The notes beneath the pieces were generated by a model. It had not been told where the DNA came from. It made no database searches and saw nothing but the letters and a program-made list of their open reading frames with translations. 64,000 nt of DNA from Mesorhizobium sp. AR07 (GTDB lineage: Bacteria; Pseudomonadota; Alphaproteobacteria; Rhizobiales; Rhizobiaceae), in NCBI RefSeq assembly GCF_024746815.1, contig NZ_CP080525.1:2232001-2296000 (forward strand). Direction: 5' to 3'. A program made the position numbers and the translations under genes. Shown piece after piece: positions 15,374 to 23,640 of the stretch (position 1 is the first letter of the stretch; every line of letters starts with the position of its first letter).

Positions 15374-15728
15374 TTTTTCCAAAGCCAAGATGGAGTTCTA
15401 CGATCGGCGGCACAAACAAATTCCGGCTCAATTTCAATCTGAAAGCTATCCAAGATCTCTTTTCCGGCTGAATCATTCCTTTGGCTCGATGGCCTATTCG
15501 GTAACTCCAACGGGCGCTCAAGTACTTCTTGATAAATGTCTGCCGCTACGAAAAAGGCTTATTCCGATTCCTGGCACTGGAGTAATCCTAGACGATATAG
15601 GCATCGACTGCGCAATGTCCGCCGCGTATGACTCGATGAAGGCTTTCGTTTGTATGCCGCCGCTCGTCATCCATGATGACGAGCGGGCGTCAGATCGGAC
15701 AGACGCAGATCAACGAGGGCCGAGCTAG
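15366..15728 (+). pseudogene. Out-of-frame C-terminal part of the GT25 domain
   Basis: Omitting the G at 15365 joins the upstream frame (F-L-W-V) to N-L-D-F-S-K-A-K-M-E-F, and translation then runs 120 codons without a stop. The restored segment has the late GT25 features H-S-F-G-S-M-A-Y-S-V-T-P-T-G-A-Q and a D-D-I-G-I-D near the end. The restored protein would be about 937 residues. The long intact downstream frame points to a very recent mutation or a sequencing error and not old decay. Confidence 0.75.
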
Positions 15729-15829
15729 TTTGTCATTGGAAGCACAACAGACCGCCATTAGCTCGACGCGCATGCGCGAGGGAAGATGAAGATACTGACA
15801 AAGCCCGCCTACGGGGCGTTGGGGTCTCG

Positions 15830-15979
15830 ATGCTGTCGCACGCCAATGTCGACGCGACGAGTAATATTCGATCAGGTGCTAAGGTCGGCGAAAGCCAGAA
15901 CCTTCGCTGGCAAGCATCGGTGGAGCCGGCGCAACAGGGGTCTACCCGCCTGGAGCGTCGCGGGCTGCAGAAATTGTAG
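15830..15979 (+). other. Small unrecognised ORF in the gap between glycosyltransferase genes
   Basis: A 49-codon frame (M-L-S-H-A-N-V-D-A-T-S-N) sits in the 283-bp gap between the frameshifted glycosyltransferase and the next gene. There is no clear ribosome site and no family is recognised. The overlapping frame starting at 15786 is arginine-rich and equally unsupported. The gap probably carries the promoter of the downstream gene. Confidence 0.2.
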
Positions 15980-16011
15980 CAGGTAAGATACTAAGCCCTC
16001 GGGAGAACGGC

Positions 16012-17448
16012 GTGAATATCGCAGGTCACATCACACTTCTCGTTCACCCAGGGATGGTGAAGGTGCTCGCAAGCTTGATTCAAATGCTCGCCGATGGGCT
16101 GCGTGAGATTTCCATCGAAACTGATATCGTCCATGAGTTGCCGCAGGGGTTCAACGGGCAGGCAATCGTACTAGGTGCAAACCTGTATGGAGAGGTTGGC
16201 TTGGCCCATTTGCCAGCTAATTCTGTCATATTTAACGTTGAAAATCATACGTCTGACTGGATGTCGAGCGAATACACTAATACACTTCGTCGATTTTCTG
16301 TTTGGGATTTTAACGAGTCCAATTCACTATTTCTATCTGAGAGAATATCTCGACCAGTACACTACTTTAAGATGTTCTATGTGGGCGGACTTTTAAGAAT
16401 ACTTGATACAAACGACGATATAGATGTCCTATTCTACGGTTCTTTTAATGACAGACGATCTAAAATACTTGATGAAATGCGCGCGCGAGGGCTGCGCGTT
16501 GAAGCCGTGTATAACGTATTCGGCGACCAGCTTGACCGGCTTATCGCGCGGTCGAAAGTGGTACTCAATTTGCACTTCTATGATAGCGGGCAGCTTGAAA
16601 TCATTCGCGTTTTCGATCTGTTGGCGAACAAGCGCGCTGTAGTAAGCGAAGTAAACTCGGGTGAACTGGTGGATGCCGATTTGGCCAGCGCCTTTGTTGC
16701 AGCCACTTACGAGAACCTTGTCGATGTGACCGAGGCGCTAGTTAACGACCCAGATCGACGTCATAAAGTAGCAGCAGCAGGGTTCGAGGCATTTAGTCAA
16801 CGCCGCGCCAAAGAAATACTTCCTGAAGCACTAGCCTGGAGTGATTTGCCGCGCCTTCCGGGCGATATGGTAATCGGCAGTGGCAAGATGTACGATCCAC
16901 ACTTGCTCAATATCGACATTAGCAGCCAATGGAATCCTGATATTGTCGCCGATATATCAGATCCGGAGCTATTGACCCGAGAATTTATATCAAGGCGCTT
17001 TGGTGCTGTTCGCCTCCGACCGGAGCTGGTTGTGAGTATAACTGCTCAAAACGTACTTGAGAAAATTCAAAACCTAGTTGTCGCTATGAAAAATTGCTTG
17101 GAACTATTAACATATGGCGGCGAGCTTAAGGTATACGTCCCTTACGATCTATCGTACGGTGCTTGGCAAGATCCCACCAATGTGCACGCCTTTAATGAGC
17201 GGAGTTGGTACTACTATTGCGAATGGCACTGGTATCTCGGCTGGACCGAAGCTAGATTCGATTTGATTGAGCAGACCTTTCACTATAGTTCCTTGGGGCG
17301 CGAGCTGGCAGCACGAGGCGTTTCACATGACGAGATTTTGCGTAGCCCGCGGGCGGTAGACGAGATACATGTGGTGCTGCGCAAGCGGCAACTAACTGGG
17401 GCAGAGCGTGCCCATGGGCGCCAAATGTGGGGCGACATCCGCGCGTGA
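16012..17448 (+). CDS. Glycosyltransferase-methyltransferase-like fusion protein
   Basis: The 478-residue protein starts at GTG 16012 with GGGAG 7 bases upstream. Residues 1-275 look like a GT-B glycosyltransferase of the GT4/DUF3880 style. They include V-L-F-Y-G-S-F-N-D-R-R, S-K-V-V-L-N-L-H-F-Y and an E-I-I-R-V-F-D-L-L-A-N-K stretch, the usual donor-site region. Residues 285-465 resemble a type 11 class I methyltransferase. They have a degraded glycine motif (I-G-S-G-K) followed by L-N-I-D-I and a late Y-V-P-Y-D-L segment. The gene is visibly richer in A and T than its neighbours, with more AT-ending codons, which suggests transfer from elsewhere. It probably makes or decorates a surface or protein-linked glycan. 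The acceptor is unknown. Confidence 0.68.
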   Translation: MNIAGHITLLVHPGMVKVLASLIQMLADGLREISIETDIVHELPQGFNGQAIVLGANLYGEVGLAHLPANSVIFNVENHTSDWMSSEYTNTLRRFSVWDFNESNSLFLSERISRPVHYFKMFYVGGLLRILDTNDDIDVLFYGSFNDRRSKILDEMRARGLRVEAVYNVFGDQLDRLIARSKVVLNLHFYDSGQLEIIRVFDLLANKRAVVSEVNSGELVDADLASAFVAATYENLVDVTEALVNDPDRRHKVAAAGFEAFSQRRAKEILPEALAWSDLPRLPGDMVIGSGKMYDPHLLNIDISSQWNPDIVADISDPELLTREFISRRFGAVRLRPELVVSITAQNVLEKIQNLVVAMKNCLELLTYGGELKVYVPYDLSYGAWQDPTNVHAFNERSWYYYCEWHWYLGWTEARFDLIEQTFHYSSLGRELAARGVSHDEILRSPRAVDEIHVVLRKRQLTGAERAHGRQMWGDIRA

Positions 17449-17481
17449 AATTCGATGCAAGCTGTCGATGAGGTGCATTCG

Positions 17482-18093
17482 ATGACGCAAAGCACGCCCG
17501 ATGATTCCCGCGAAGCCTTCGCGCGTATTTACCAAAGCAACGAGTGGGGCTCCGCGGAATCGCGCTCCGGACTCGGTTCAGCGTACGCGACGACACATCG
17601 CGTGCGAACCGTATTGCCGATGCTTTTGCGCGCACTGGATGTGAAGTCCATGCTCGATGCGCCCTGCGGCGACTTCAACTGGATGCGCTTCGTCGACTTG
17701 GGCAAAACGCACTACATCGGTTGCGATATCGTTCCGGAAGTCATCGAAACGAATCGCATGCGATACGCGGATCGCGAATTCCACGTGCTTGATCTGGCTG
17801 CCGAACCGCTGCCGAATGTCGACCTCGTTTTTTCACGCGACTGTCTGCAGCATCTGACCGAGCCCGATATCTGGCGCGCGCTGCGCAACTTCAAGAAATG
17901 CGGCGCACGCTGGCTGTTCACCTCAAGCCATTCGACCTCGGCACAGGACATTGCGCCGGAACCGGGCGGATTCGGATTTCTCAACTTACAGCAACCGCCA
18001 TTCTCGTTGCCGCTGCCACTCCTGGTCATGCCGGAGGAACACTACGCATCGAAGGCGATGTGTCTGTGGGACATGACGCAAATCGGTGCATGA
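17482..18093 (+). CDS. Class I SAM-dependent methyltransferase
   Basis: The start at 17482 is preferred over 17455 because GAGG sits 8 bases before it. The product of about 203 residues has the SAM-binding motif I, M-L-D-A-P-C-G-D-F-N-W, followed by Y-I-G-C-D-I-V (acidic ribose-binding residue) and V-D-L-V-F-S-R-D-C-L-Q-H-L (motif III/post-I). This is typical of small glycan or natural-product methyltransferases. It follows the GT-MT fusion by 34 bp on the same strand, so the two are probably cotranscribed. A role in methylating sugars of the nearby glycan is inference from context. Immediately downstream is 245 bp without a gene and then an IS630 element. Confidence 0.8.
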   Translation: MTQSTPDDSREAFARIYQSNEWGSAESRSGLGSAYATTHRVRTVLPMLLRALDVKSMLDAPCGDFNWMRFVDLGKTHYIGCDIVPEVIETNRMRYADREFHVLDLAAEPLPNVDLVFSRDCLQHLTEPDIWRALRNFKKCGARWLFTSSHSTSAQDIAPEPGGFGFLNLQQPPFSLPLPLLVMPEEHYASKAMCLWDMTQIGA

Positions 18094-18338
18094 GAAACCC
18101 AGTGCCACTACCGATTCAAATGCTCGTCGCCGCTGCGAAGCCAACATACCAACTTACACACTGCCTTAAGCGTTGTTCGACGGTTGTGGGGTTGCGGTAC
18201 GCCCTGCGATGGGCGCCAAGAAGTAATTGTTGCCCAACGGAAAAGTTTGTTGGACAAAATAAAATAATGAAGCGCGTCACCCTAGGAGAAAGTTCCCGAT
18301 GACGCTCCGGTCACACAGGCGACAGTTTGGCATACTAG

Positions 18339-19483
18339 TGGTTTCCGCCTGACATAAGAGTCCGGATCGGGATTCCCTTTTGGCTGAGCGCGTGCGAGTC
18401 TGCGGTATGCGCACAGGAATATCTCTCACCGTCTCGCCTTCTGACCATCGGCGTTTGGTTGCCCTGGTCAAAGATCGTAACAGCCCGCAGAAGCATGTGT
18501 GGCGCGCCGAGATCGTGCTGTTGAGCGCCACCGGCGCCGGCACGATCGAAATCATGGGGCGGACCGGCAAATCCAAGACCTGCGTGTGGCGCTGGCAGGA
18601 GCGCTTCGCCACGGAAGGCTTCGAGGGGCTGCTGCGCGACAAGACGCGTCCCTCGCGCATTGCGCCGCTCGGGCCTGAGATCGCTGAGCGCGTCGTGGCG
18701 CTGGCGCTCGACGACCCGCCAGGGGAAACGACGCACTGGACCGCCGACATGATGGCCAGGGCCGCCGGCATCAGCGCCAGCGCGGTGCGCCGCATCTGGA
18801 AGGCGCACGGGCTGCAGCCAAACCGCTGGCGGCAGTTCAAGCTCTCCAACGATCCGAAATTCATCGACAAGTTGCGCGACGTCGTCGGCCTCTATGTCGA
18901 TCCGCCGGCCCACGCCATCGTGCTGTCGGTCGACGAGAAGAGCCAGATCCAGGCACTGGACCGCACCCAGCCCGGCCTGCCCATGAAGAAGGGAAGGCTC
19001 GGCACCATGACGCACGATTATAAGCGGCACGGCACCACCACGCTGTTTGCCGCTCTCAACGTGCTCGACGGCGCCGTCATCGGCCGCAACATGCAGCGTC
19101 ACCGCCACCAGGAGTTCATCCGCTTCCTCAACGCCATCGACACCGAGGCGCCGGCCGGCAAGGCGGTCCATGTCATCCTCGACAACTACGCCGCTCACAA
19201 GCACCCCAAGGTGCGTGCCTGGCTCGACCGCCATCAGCGCTTCACCTTCCACTTCACGCCGACCTCATGCTCGTGGCTCAATGCCGTCGAGGGCTTCTTC
19301 GCCAAACTCTCCACGCGTCGTCTCAAGCGAGGCGTCTTCCACTCCGTCGTCGACCTCCAGGCGGCAATCAACCGCTTCGTGGCAGAGCACAACCAGCAAC
19401 CCAAACCCTTCACTTGGACCGCCGATCCCGACAAAATCATTGCTGCCGTCAAACGTGGGCACCAAGTGTTAGATTCCATCCAC
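18339..19483 (+). mobile_element. IS630-family insertion sequence, complete, TA target duplication inside CTAG
   Basis: Both ends lie in CTAG (18336-18339 and 19483-19486), with the TA duplicated at 18337-18338 and 19484-19485, as is known for IS630-family elements. The outermost bases of both ends are GTGG, with weaker matching further in. The element encodes one intact transposase, and its TAG stop codon uses the duplicated TA. It separates the methyltransferase gene from the truncated metallopeptidase copy. Confidence 0.8.
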
Positions 19484-19486
19484 TAG
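18407..19486 (+). CDS. IS630-family transposase (single ORF)
   Basis: The product is about 359 residues from ATG 18407 (a TTG start at 18380 is possible). It has an N-terminal helix-turn-helix (K-S-K-T-C-V-W-R-W-Q-E-R-F), a second winged-helix region, and a DDE domain with D in L-S-V-D-E-K-S, D in V-I-L-D-N-Y-A-A-H-K and E in S-W-L-N-A-V-E-G-F-F. All three catalytic acids are present, so the enzyme looks active. This family cuts and pastes DNA at TA targets. Confidence 0.93.
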   Translation: MRTGISLTVSPSDHRRLVALVKDRNSPQKHVWRAEIVLLSATGAGTIEIMGRTGKSKTCVWRWQERFATEGFEGLLRDKTRPSRIAPLGPEIAERVVALALDDPPGETTHWTADMMARAAGISASAVRRIWKAHGLQPNRWRQFKLSNDPKFIDKLRDVVGLYVDPPAHAIVLSVDEKSQIQALDRTQPGLPMKKGRLGTMTHDYKRHGTTTLFAALNVLDGAVIGRNMQRHRHQEFIRFLNAIDTEAPAGKAVHVILDNYAAHKHPKVRAWLDRHQRFTFHFTPTSCSWLNAVEGFFAKLSTRRLKRGVFHSVVDLQAAINRFVAEHNQQPKPFTWTADPDKIIAAVKRGHQVLDSIH

Positions 19487-19524
19487 CTGCCGTCTCATTG
19501 GCTACCAGCTTGGCACCAGGTCGC

Positions 19525-20061
19525 TCGCGGAAAGGCTACGCGGCTATGTCTCCCCCACCTTCCTCGACCGGCCCTCAGCCAACCCTCCTCACCGCCCCCA
19601 TCGAGCTTGCCGGCGACTGCGGCCACATGCTGGAGGGTGCTGCCGTTCAGGTCGTCAAGCGGATGTGGCATGCATGTCTTGACGGCGTCCGTCTCGTCTC
19701 CGACCGCCAGCCGACGCAGCTGCGTGTCGACGAGCACACTTCCGGCACGCCGGCCATCTGGTTGCATCCGGACGGCAGCAGCATGGCCTGGATCATCGTG
19801 GATATCGGTGAGCGTGACTGGTCGAAGCTCGCCTACCAGTTCGGCCATGAGTGCGGCCATGTGTTTGCCAACAGCTGGCAGCCGGATGCCAAGCCGGCGC
19901 CGCCCTGCCAGTGGCTCGAGGAAGCGATGGTTGAAGCATTCTCGCTGCGTGGCAGGCAGATAACAGATTGGACGCAATCCCGAGATTCGAAAAGGAGCCA
20001 AAAGCCCGCAATCCAAAGGGTCGTTAAACAAGTCCTTGGGCGACAGGTCGCCTTGCACTGA
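19525..20061 (+). pseudogene. Truncated copy of the HExxH metallopeptidase gene
   Basis: From 19525 to 19953 this is a near copy of part of the intact gene at 22340-23248, including H-T-S-G-T-P-A, D-I-G-E-R-D-W-S-K-L-A-Y-Q-F and H-E-C-G-H (the intact gene has H-E-L-G-H). It begins just inside the position matching the Tat signal of the intact copy. Similarity ends abruptly after A-F-S-L-R-G, and 36 unrelated codons follow. The frame used starts at ATG 19546. The copy lies between the two IS630 elements. At its 3' side, 19954-20132 holds nothing recognisable. Confidence 0.8.
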
Positions 20062-20210
20062 AGCAGACGGGCGTTCAGACGGATGGCAACGGTTTGAACG
20101 CGCTATTGACGCAGCAGTGCGGAGCGGCCCTAAAGCGTGTCGCGATTTAAGGGATTCAGGATTCCCATAGATTTGAGTTCGTGATTCATTGCGGCTGAAA
20201 GGAGACCGCG

Positions 20211-20657
20211 ATGGGCAAGCCGCTACCGCTTGAGTTGCGTCGGCGTGTTGTTGCGTATGTCGATGAGGGACATGGTCACCGCGAGGCTGCGCGCCATTTC
20301 CGCGTTTCGCCTCGCTTTGTGAACAATCTGATCAACCTGCGGCGGCAGACCGGTTCGCTTGAAGCGCGTCGGCAGGGCCATGTGGGCGGCGGCAAGCTTG
20401 AGCCGCATGCCGAGTTTGTCCGCTCGCGGTTGGCCGAGACCGGCGAACTGACGCTAGATGAGCTTTGCGTCGAGCTGGAGGTGCGCGGGGTGAGCGTGCA
20501 CCGCTCCAATGTCGGTCGCCTGCTCAATCGCCTTGGGCTCAGTCATAAAAAAAAACTCTACTGGCCAGCGAGCAGCAGCGGGCCGACGTGCGCCAGGCGC
20601 GTGAACTGTGGATCGGGCGGCGAAAGCGCTTCTTCAACAAGGCTTTGGCGCGGCTGA
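20211..20657 (+). CDS. IS630-family transposase, upstream frame (OrfA)
   Basis: This is the N-terminal part of the transposase: [15 protein letters not shown], a helix-turn-helix ([11 protein letters not shown]) and a second DNA-binding segment ending [11 protein letters not shown]. Genuine family similarity stops at the A-run at 20547-20555. The remaining codons of this frame are a read-on. The catalytic domain is in the -1 frame. Confidence 0.88.
   Translation: MGKPLPLELRRRVVAYVDEGHGHREAARHFRVSPRFVNNLINLRRQTGSLEARRQGHVGGGKLEPHAEFVRSRLAETGELTLDELCVELEVRGVSVHRSNVGRLLNRLGLSHKKKLYWPASSSGPTCARRVNCGSGGESASSTRLWRG
20547..20555 (+). promoter_or_regulatory. A9 slippery site for -1 frameshifting between transposase frames
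   Basis: Nine consecutive A follow the codons for L-S-H. In the zero frame this reads K-K-K-L-Y-W. A -1 slip gives [12 protein letters not shown], which is the sequence expected for the family. Slippage by ribosome or polymerase at such a run would make the full transposase at low level. Confidence 0.8.
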
Positions 20658-21163
20658 TCTTCATCGATGAGACGTCGACCAATACCAAACTGACCAAACG
20701 CACCGGCTGGGCGCCGAAGGGCGAGCGCTTCAGGACGCATGCGCCATTCGGCAAATGGCAGACGCAGACCTTCATCGCCGGGCTGCGATGTCACGGTCTT
20801 GTCGCGCCGTGGATCGTCAACGCGCCGATGAATGCCGCCATCTTCGAACGCTACGTCGAAACGCAGCTCGCTCCCGAACTGTCGCCCGGCGATGTCGTCA
20901 TTCTCGATAATGTCGGCTTCCACAAGAACGAGCGCGCTGCCCAACTGGTTCGCCAAAGGGGCGCATGGCTCCTGTTCCTGCCGCCATACTCACCCGATCT
21001 CAATCCGATCGAGATGGCCTACTCAAAACTCAAGGCGCGGCTGCGAAAGAAGGCGGCCAGAACTTTCGATGCCCTCTGCGACGCTCTCGGCGATATCTGC
21101 CACCTGTTCGAGCCAGCCGAATGCAGAAACTTCTTCAAGGCTGCCGGATATGAGGCCAATTAA
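20588..21163 (+). CDS. IS630-family transposase, downstream frame (OrfB, DDE catalytic domain)
   Basis: This 191-residue frame carries the DDE core: [24 protein letters not shown], and [11 protein letters not shown] with the final Glu. It has no ribosome site of its own and should be made as a -1 fusion to OrfA (fused product about 317 residues). The TAA stop lies just inside the right terminal repeat. Confidence 0.9.
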   Translation: MRQARELWIGRRKRFFNKALARLIFIDETSTNTKLTKRTGWAPKGERFRTHAPFGKWQTQTFIAGLRCHGLVAPWIVNAPMNAAIFERYVETQLAPELSPGDVVILDNVGFHKNERAAQLVRQRGAWLLFLPPYSPDLNPIEMAYSKLKARLRKKAARTFDALCDALGDICHLFEPAECRNFFKAAGYEAN

Positions 21164-21315
21164 TCGCGACACGCTTTAGACATAAGGAAGCGACGGTAAA
21201 GCCGTCACTAAATCAAAGCAGTGATCCTTGCGCTTTCGGCTCTTGCTCGCGGGAAGCTGAACTCCGCGCCGGTATTGGTAAGAGTATTGCCTGTTTCGTC
21301 CGATGAAGAACTTTG

Positions 21316-22104
21316 TCAATCGTGATTTGCAGCCTCGGAAACCCTCCACCACACCGCACAGCCATCGATTGGAATTAATGGCGATGTAATACCCTCTCTA
21401 GTCCGGAATTCATTTACAGCTTGAGCGCATGGGGCGAGAAAGTAGTCGTCAACGACTACGAATCCACCATACGATAGCTTGTGATAAAGCGCGTCAAGAG
21501 CTTGAATTGTTGATTCATACATGTCTCCGTCGAGTCTGAGAATCGCTAATTTTTGTATCGGAGCACTAGGGAGTGTGTCCTTGAACCAGCCTTCAAGGAA
21601 GACGACTTGCTCGTCAAGCAAATCATATCTGCGGAAGTTTTCTTCTACGTCCTTCCGGGAGATCGCCAGTTGCGTATGCGTGTGGTGGGTGTCCCCAGCG
21701 TCCGCCGCATAGATTTCCGGGCTTGGGGGAGGAAGGCCAGCGAAACTGTCAGCGACGAAGACCCGACGTTGAGTATCGGCGTACGAGGCGAGAATACCTC
21801 TCATAAAAATACATGCCCCGCCGCGCCAAACTCCGGTCTCGATGAAGTCGCCGGGAACATCATTTAAGATCACAGTTTCGCATAAATGCCGCAGATTGCG
21901 CATTCTCGCTGAGCCAATCATGGTTTGCGCCAGTCCCGGCCAATCCCGCCCAAGAGCACGCTTGTTCGGGTCGTATTTCCCACCCGTCCACGGATCAATG
22001 GGCGCATCGCCATATAAGGTTCCGGTCAGCGATGCTTCCAGAACATTAAGGTATCTATTCCGCATTTTCATTGCGGCGGTCAAGAAGTCATGACTGTCAT
22101 CCAA
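21316..22104 (-). CDS. TylF/MycF-family O-methyltransferase
   Basis: The 262-residue protein has the TylF pattern. It has N-D-V-P-G-D-F-I-E-T-G-V-W-R-G-G-A (SAM site), F-V-A-D-S-F-A-G-L-P-P-P, L-R-L-D-G-D-M-Y-E-S-T (metal-binding Asp region) and V-V-V-D-D-Y. Members methylate hydroxyls of deoxysugars in macrolides or sit in polysaccharide and glycoprotein clusters. The gene is transcribed opposite to the other glycan genes and lies just outside the second IS630 element. It is somewhat AT-richer than the surroundings. A glycan role here is inference from context. Confidence 0.9.
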   Translation of the reverse strand: MDDSHDFLTAAMKMRNRYLNVLEASLTGTLYGDAPIDPWTGGKYDPNKRALGRDWPGLAQTMIGSARMRNLRHLCETVILNDVPGDFIETGVWRGGACIFMRGILASYADTQRRVFVADSFAGLPPPSPEIYAADAGDTHHTHTQLAISRKDVEENFRRYDLLDEQVVFLEGWFKDTLPSAPIQKLAILRLDGDMYESTIQALDALYHKLSYGGFVVVDDYFLAPCAQAVNEFRTREGITSPLIPIDGCAVWWRVSEAANHD

Positions 22105-22339
22105 CGTTCGTCTCCTTCTGAGAGCTTGACACGAACCGACGCTTTCCGCGTTGGGATTTTGGATGATGCGAGTGCGGCTCGTTGAACGGCTACGCTGTCA
22201 CCGTAGCAGACAACTTTCGCCATACGTTTGCGAAAAGATAGCCTCGCCCGCTCCTGATGCCATATCCGCTTCCCGAGTCTTCGCCATTGGTGGATTATCA
22301 TGGTAGTTAGATTCGGGCGGTCGGACATCAGGAATCGAA

Positions 22340-23248
22340 GTGCGACGACGAGATTTCGTTACACTCTTGGGGCGCGCAGCGGCCGGAAGCTTGATTCCTA
22401 CCGCGTTGACGTGTCGGGACGCCCTCGCGGAGAGATATGCAGCCATGGCGCCACCGACCGCTCTGCCTCCGTCCCTCCTCACCGCGCCCATCGAGCTTGC
22501 CGGCGACTGGGGCCGCATGCTTGAGGGTGCGGCCGATCAGGTCGTCGAGCGCATGCGGCATTCATGCCTTGATGGCGTCCGCCTGCTCTCCGACCGCCAG
22601 CCGACGCGGCTGCGTGTCGACGAGCACACTTCCGGCACGCCGGCCGTCTGGCTGCATCCGGACGGCAGCAGCATGGCCTGGATCATCGTGGATATCGGTG
22701 AGCGTGACTGGTCGAAGCTCGCCTACCAGTTCGGCCACGAACTCGGCCATGTGTTTGCCAACAGCTGGCAGCCGGACGCCAAGCCGGCGCCGCCCTGCCA
22801 GTGGCTCGAGGAAGCGATGGTTGAAGCATTCTCGCTGCGTGGACTGGGGCGCCTGGCGAAGGACTGGAAGGAGAACCCGCCATTCGCCGGCGACAATGCT
22901 TTCGGTGATGCCATTGCCAAGTATCGCGAGAATATCATCCGAGCCTATACCGCGCTCGCTGAGAAGCAGGGGCTCACCCGCGACGCCGCTGCGTGGTTCG
23001 CCGACCACCGCGACGAGATCGAAATGCCCGCCCTCAATCCATTCGCCCAGGCGATGTCCGTGACCATCCTCGCCGAATACGACCAGGCTCCAGACTGCGT
23101 CGAGGCGCTGGGCGCACTCAACCGTTGGCCCGGCCGCACCGGTATCCCGGTCGGCGAGTATTTCCTGCAATGGGAAGCGAGCTGTGCCGAACTGCGCGCC
23201 TCCTCGCGACTGCCGGTCCGCCTCCGCGAACTGTTACGTATCGCGTAA
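22340..23248 (+). CDS. Putative Tat-exported HExxH zinc metallopeptidase
   Basis: The 302-residue product starts at GTG 22340. The first 30 residues hold a twin-arginine motif (R-R-R-D-F-V) and a short hydrophobic stretch (L-L-G-R-A-A-A-G-S-L-I-P), so export through Tat is plausible. A start at ATG 22445 without a signal is the alternative. H133-E-L-G-H137 followed about 20 residues later by W-L-E-E-A-M-V-E-A-F fits a gluzincin zinc site (two His plus a downstream Glu). The C-terminal half is helical, with no recognised family. Two further partial copies occur at 19525-19953 and 25103-25198. Function and substrate are unknown. Confidence 0.62.
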   Translation: MRRRDFVTLLGRAAAGSLIPTALTCRDALAERYAAMAPPTALPPSLLTAPIELAGDWGRMLEGAADQVVERMRHSCLDGVRLLSDRQPTRLRVDEHTSGTPAVWLHPDGSSMAWIIVDIGERDWSKLAYQFGHELGHVFANSWQPDAKPAPPCQWLEEAMVEAFSLRGLGRLAKDWKENPPFAGDNAFGDAIAKYRENIIRAYTALAEKQGLTRDAAAWFADHRDEIEMPALNPFAQAMSVTILAEYDQAPDCVEALGALNRWPGRTGIPVGEYFLQWEASCAELRASSRLPVRLRELLRIA

Positions 23249-23349
23249 CCAGCTGAATTAAAGAGGTGAGATTGAAGAGGTCAGGATGGCCTGCTGCCGG
23301 TTCCATGGATACCGAGTTAAGGTGTTGAAGATGGAAACGGAGTTTTCCC

Positions 23350-23439
23350 ATGGAGAGAAGAAAGTTCAGCCGCGAGTTCAAGCTTGAGGCTGTGAGGCTG
23401 GTGAAGGAACGAGGTGTTGTGGTCGCGCAGGCGGCTCGT
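23350..23439 (+). pseudogene. IS3-family OrfA N-terminal stub
   Basis: The first 30 codons (M-E-R-R-K-F-S-R-E-F-K-L-E-A-V-R-L-V) are the start of an IS3-family OrfA helix-turn-helix. Similarity ends at V-V-A-Q-A-A-R. The about 100 bp upstream (23249-23349) look like the left end of the same element. The stub abuts a second transposase stub in the opposite orientation. Confidence 0.75.
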
Positions 23440-23556
23440 CCGCGCACAAACGCCTGCGGCTTCGGCAACGGCCTCCGGCGTTTGCCCGCTCTCGACCTGC
23501 CTCACAATTCGCGCTCGACCGTGCCACGTCAGACGGGCATTCTTATGGACGTTCAT
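23437..23556 (-). pseudogene. IS481-like transposase N-terminal stub
   Basis: Read on the minus strand, 40 codons beginning M-N-V-H-K-N-A-R-L-T and including G-Q-T-P-E-A-V-A-E-A-A-G-V-C match the N-terminus typical of IS481-family transposases. The similarity stops at the junction with the IS3 stub. The two stubs are fused head to head, a scar of nested insertion and deletion. Confidence 0.7.
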
Positions 23557-23640
23557 CCGATCCTCCGAGAATCACTGAAGCTTCGACAACCTCAGTCTTC
23601 TCGGCCCGGATCGGATGGACAACCTATTGAAAGCTCACAG

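Larger units (their letters stand above)
20133..21176 (+). mobile_element. IS630-family insertion sequence with 15-bp perfect terminal inverted repeats
   Basis: The ends read AAGCGTGTCGCGATT and its exact complement, flanked by TA on both sides (20131-20132 and 21177-21178). The element is 1044 bp. It carries two overlapping transposase frames in a -1 relation, joined at a run of nine A. The intact ends, target duplication and undamaged frames suggest a recent insertion. Confidence 0.93.

Noticed and set aside
15786..15986. Arginine-rich 66-codon ORF
   Set aside because: It has no family match, and no domain or conserved context.
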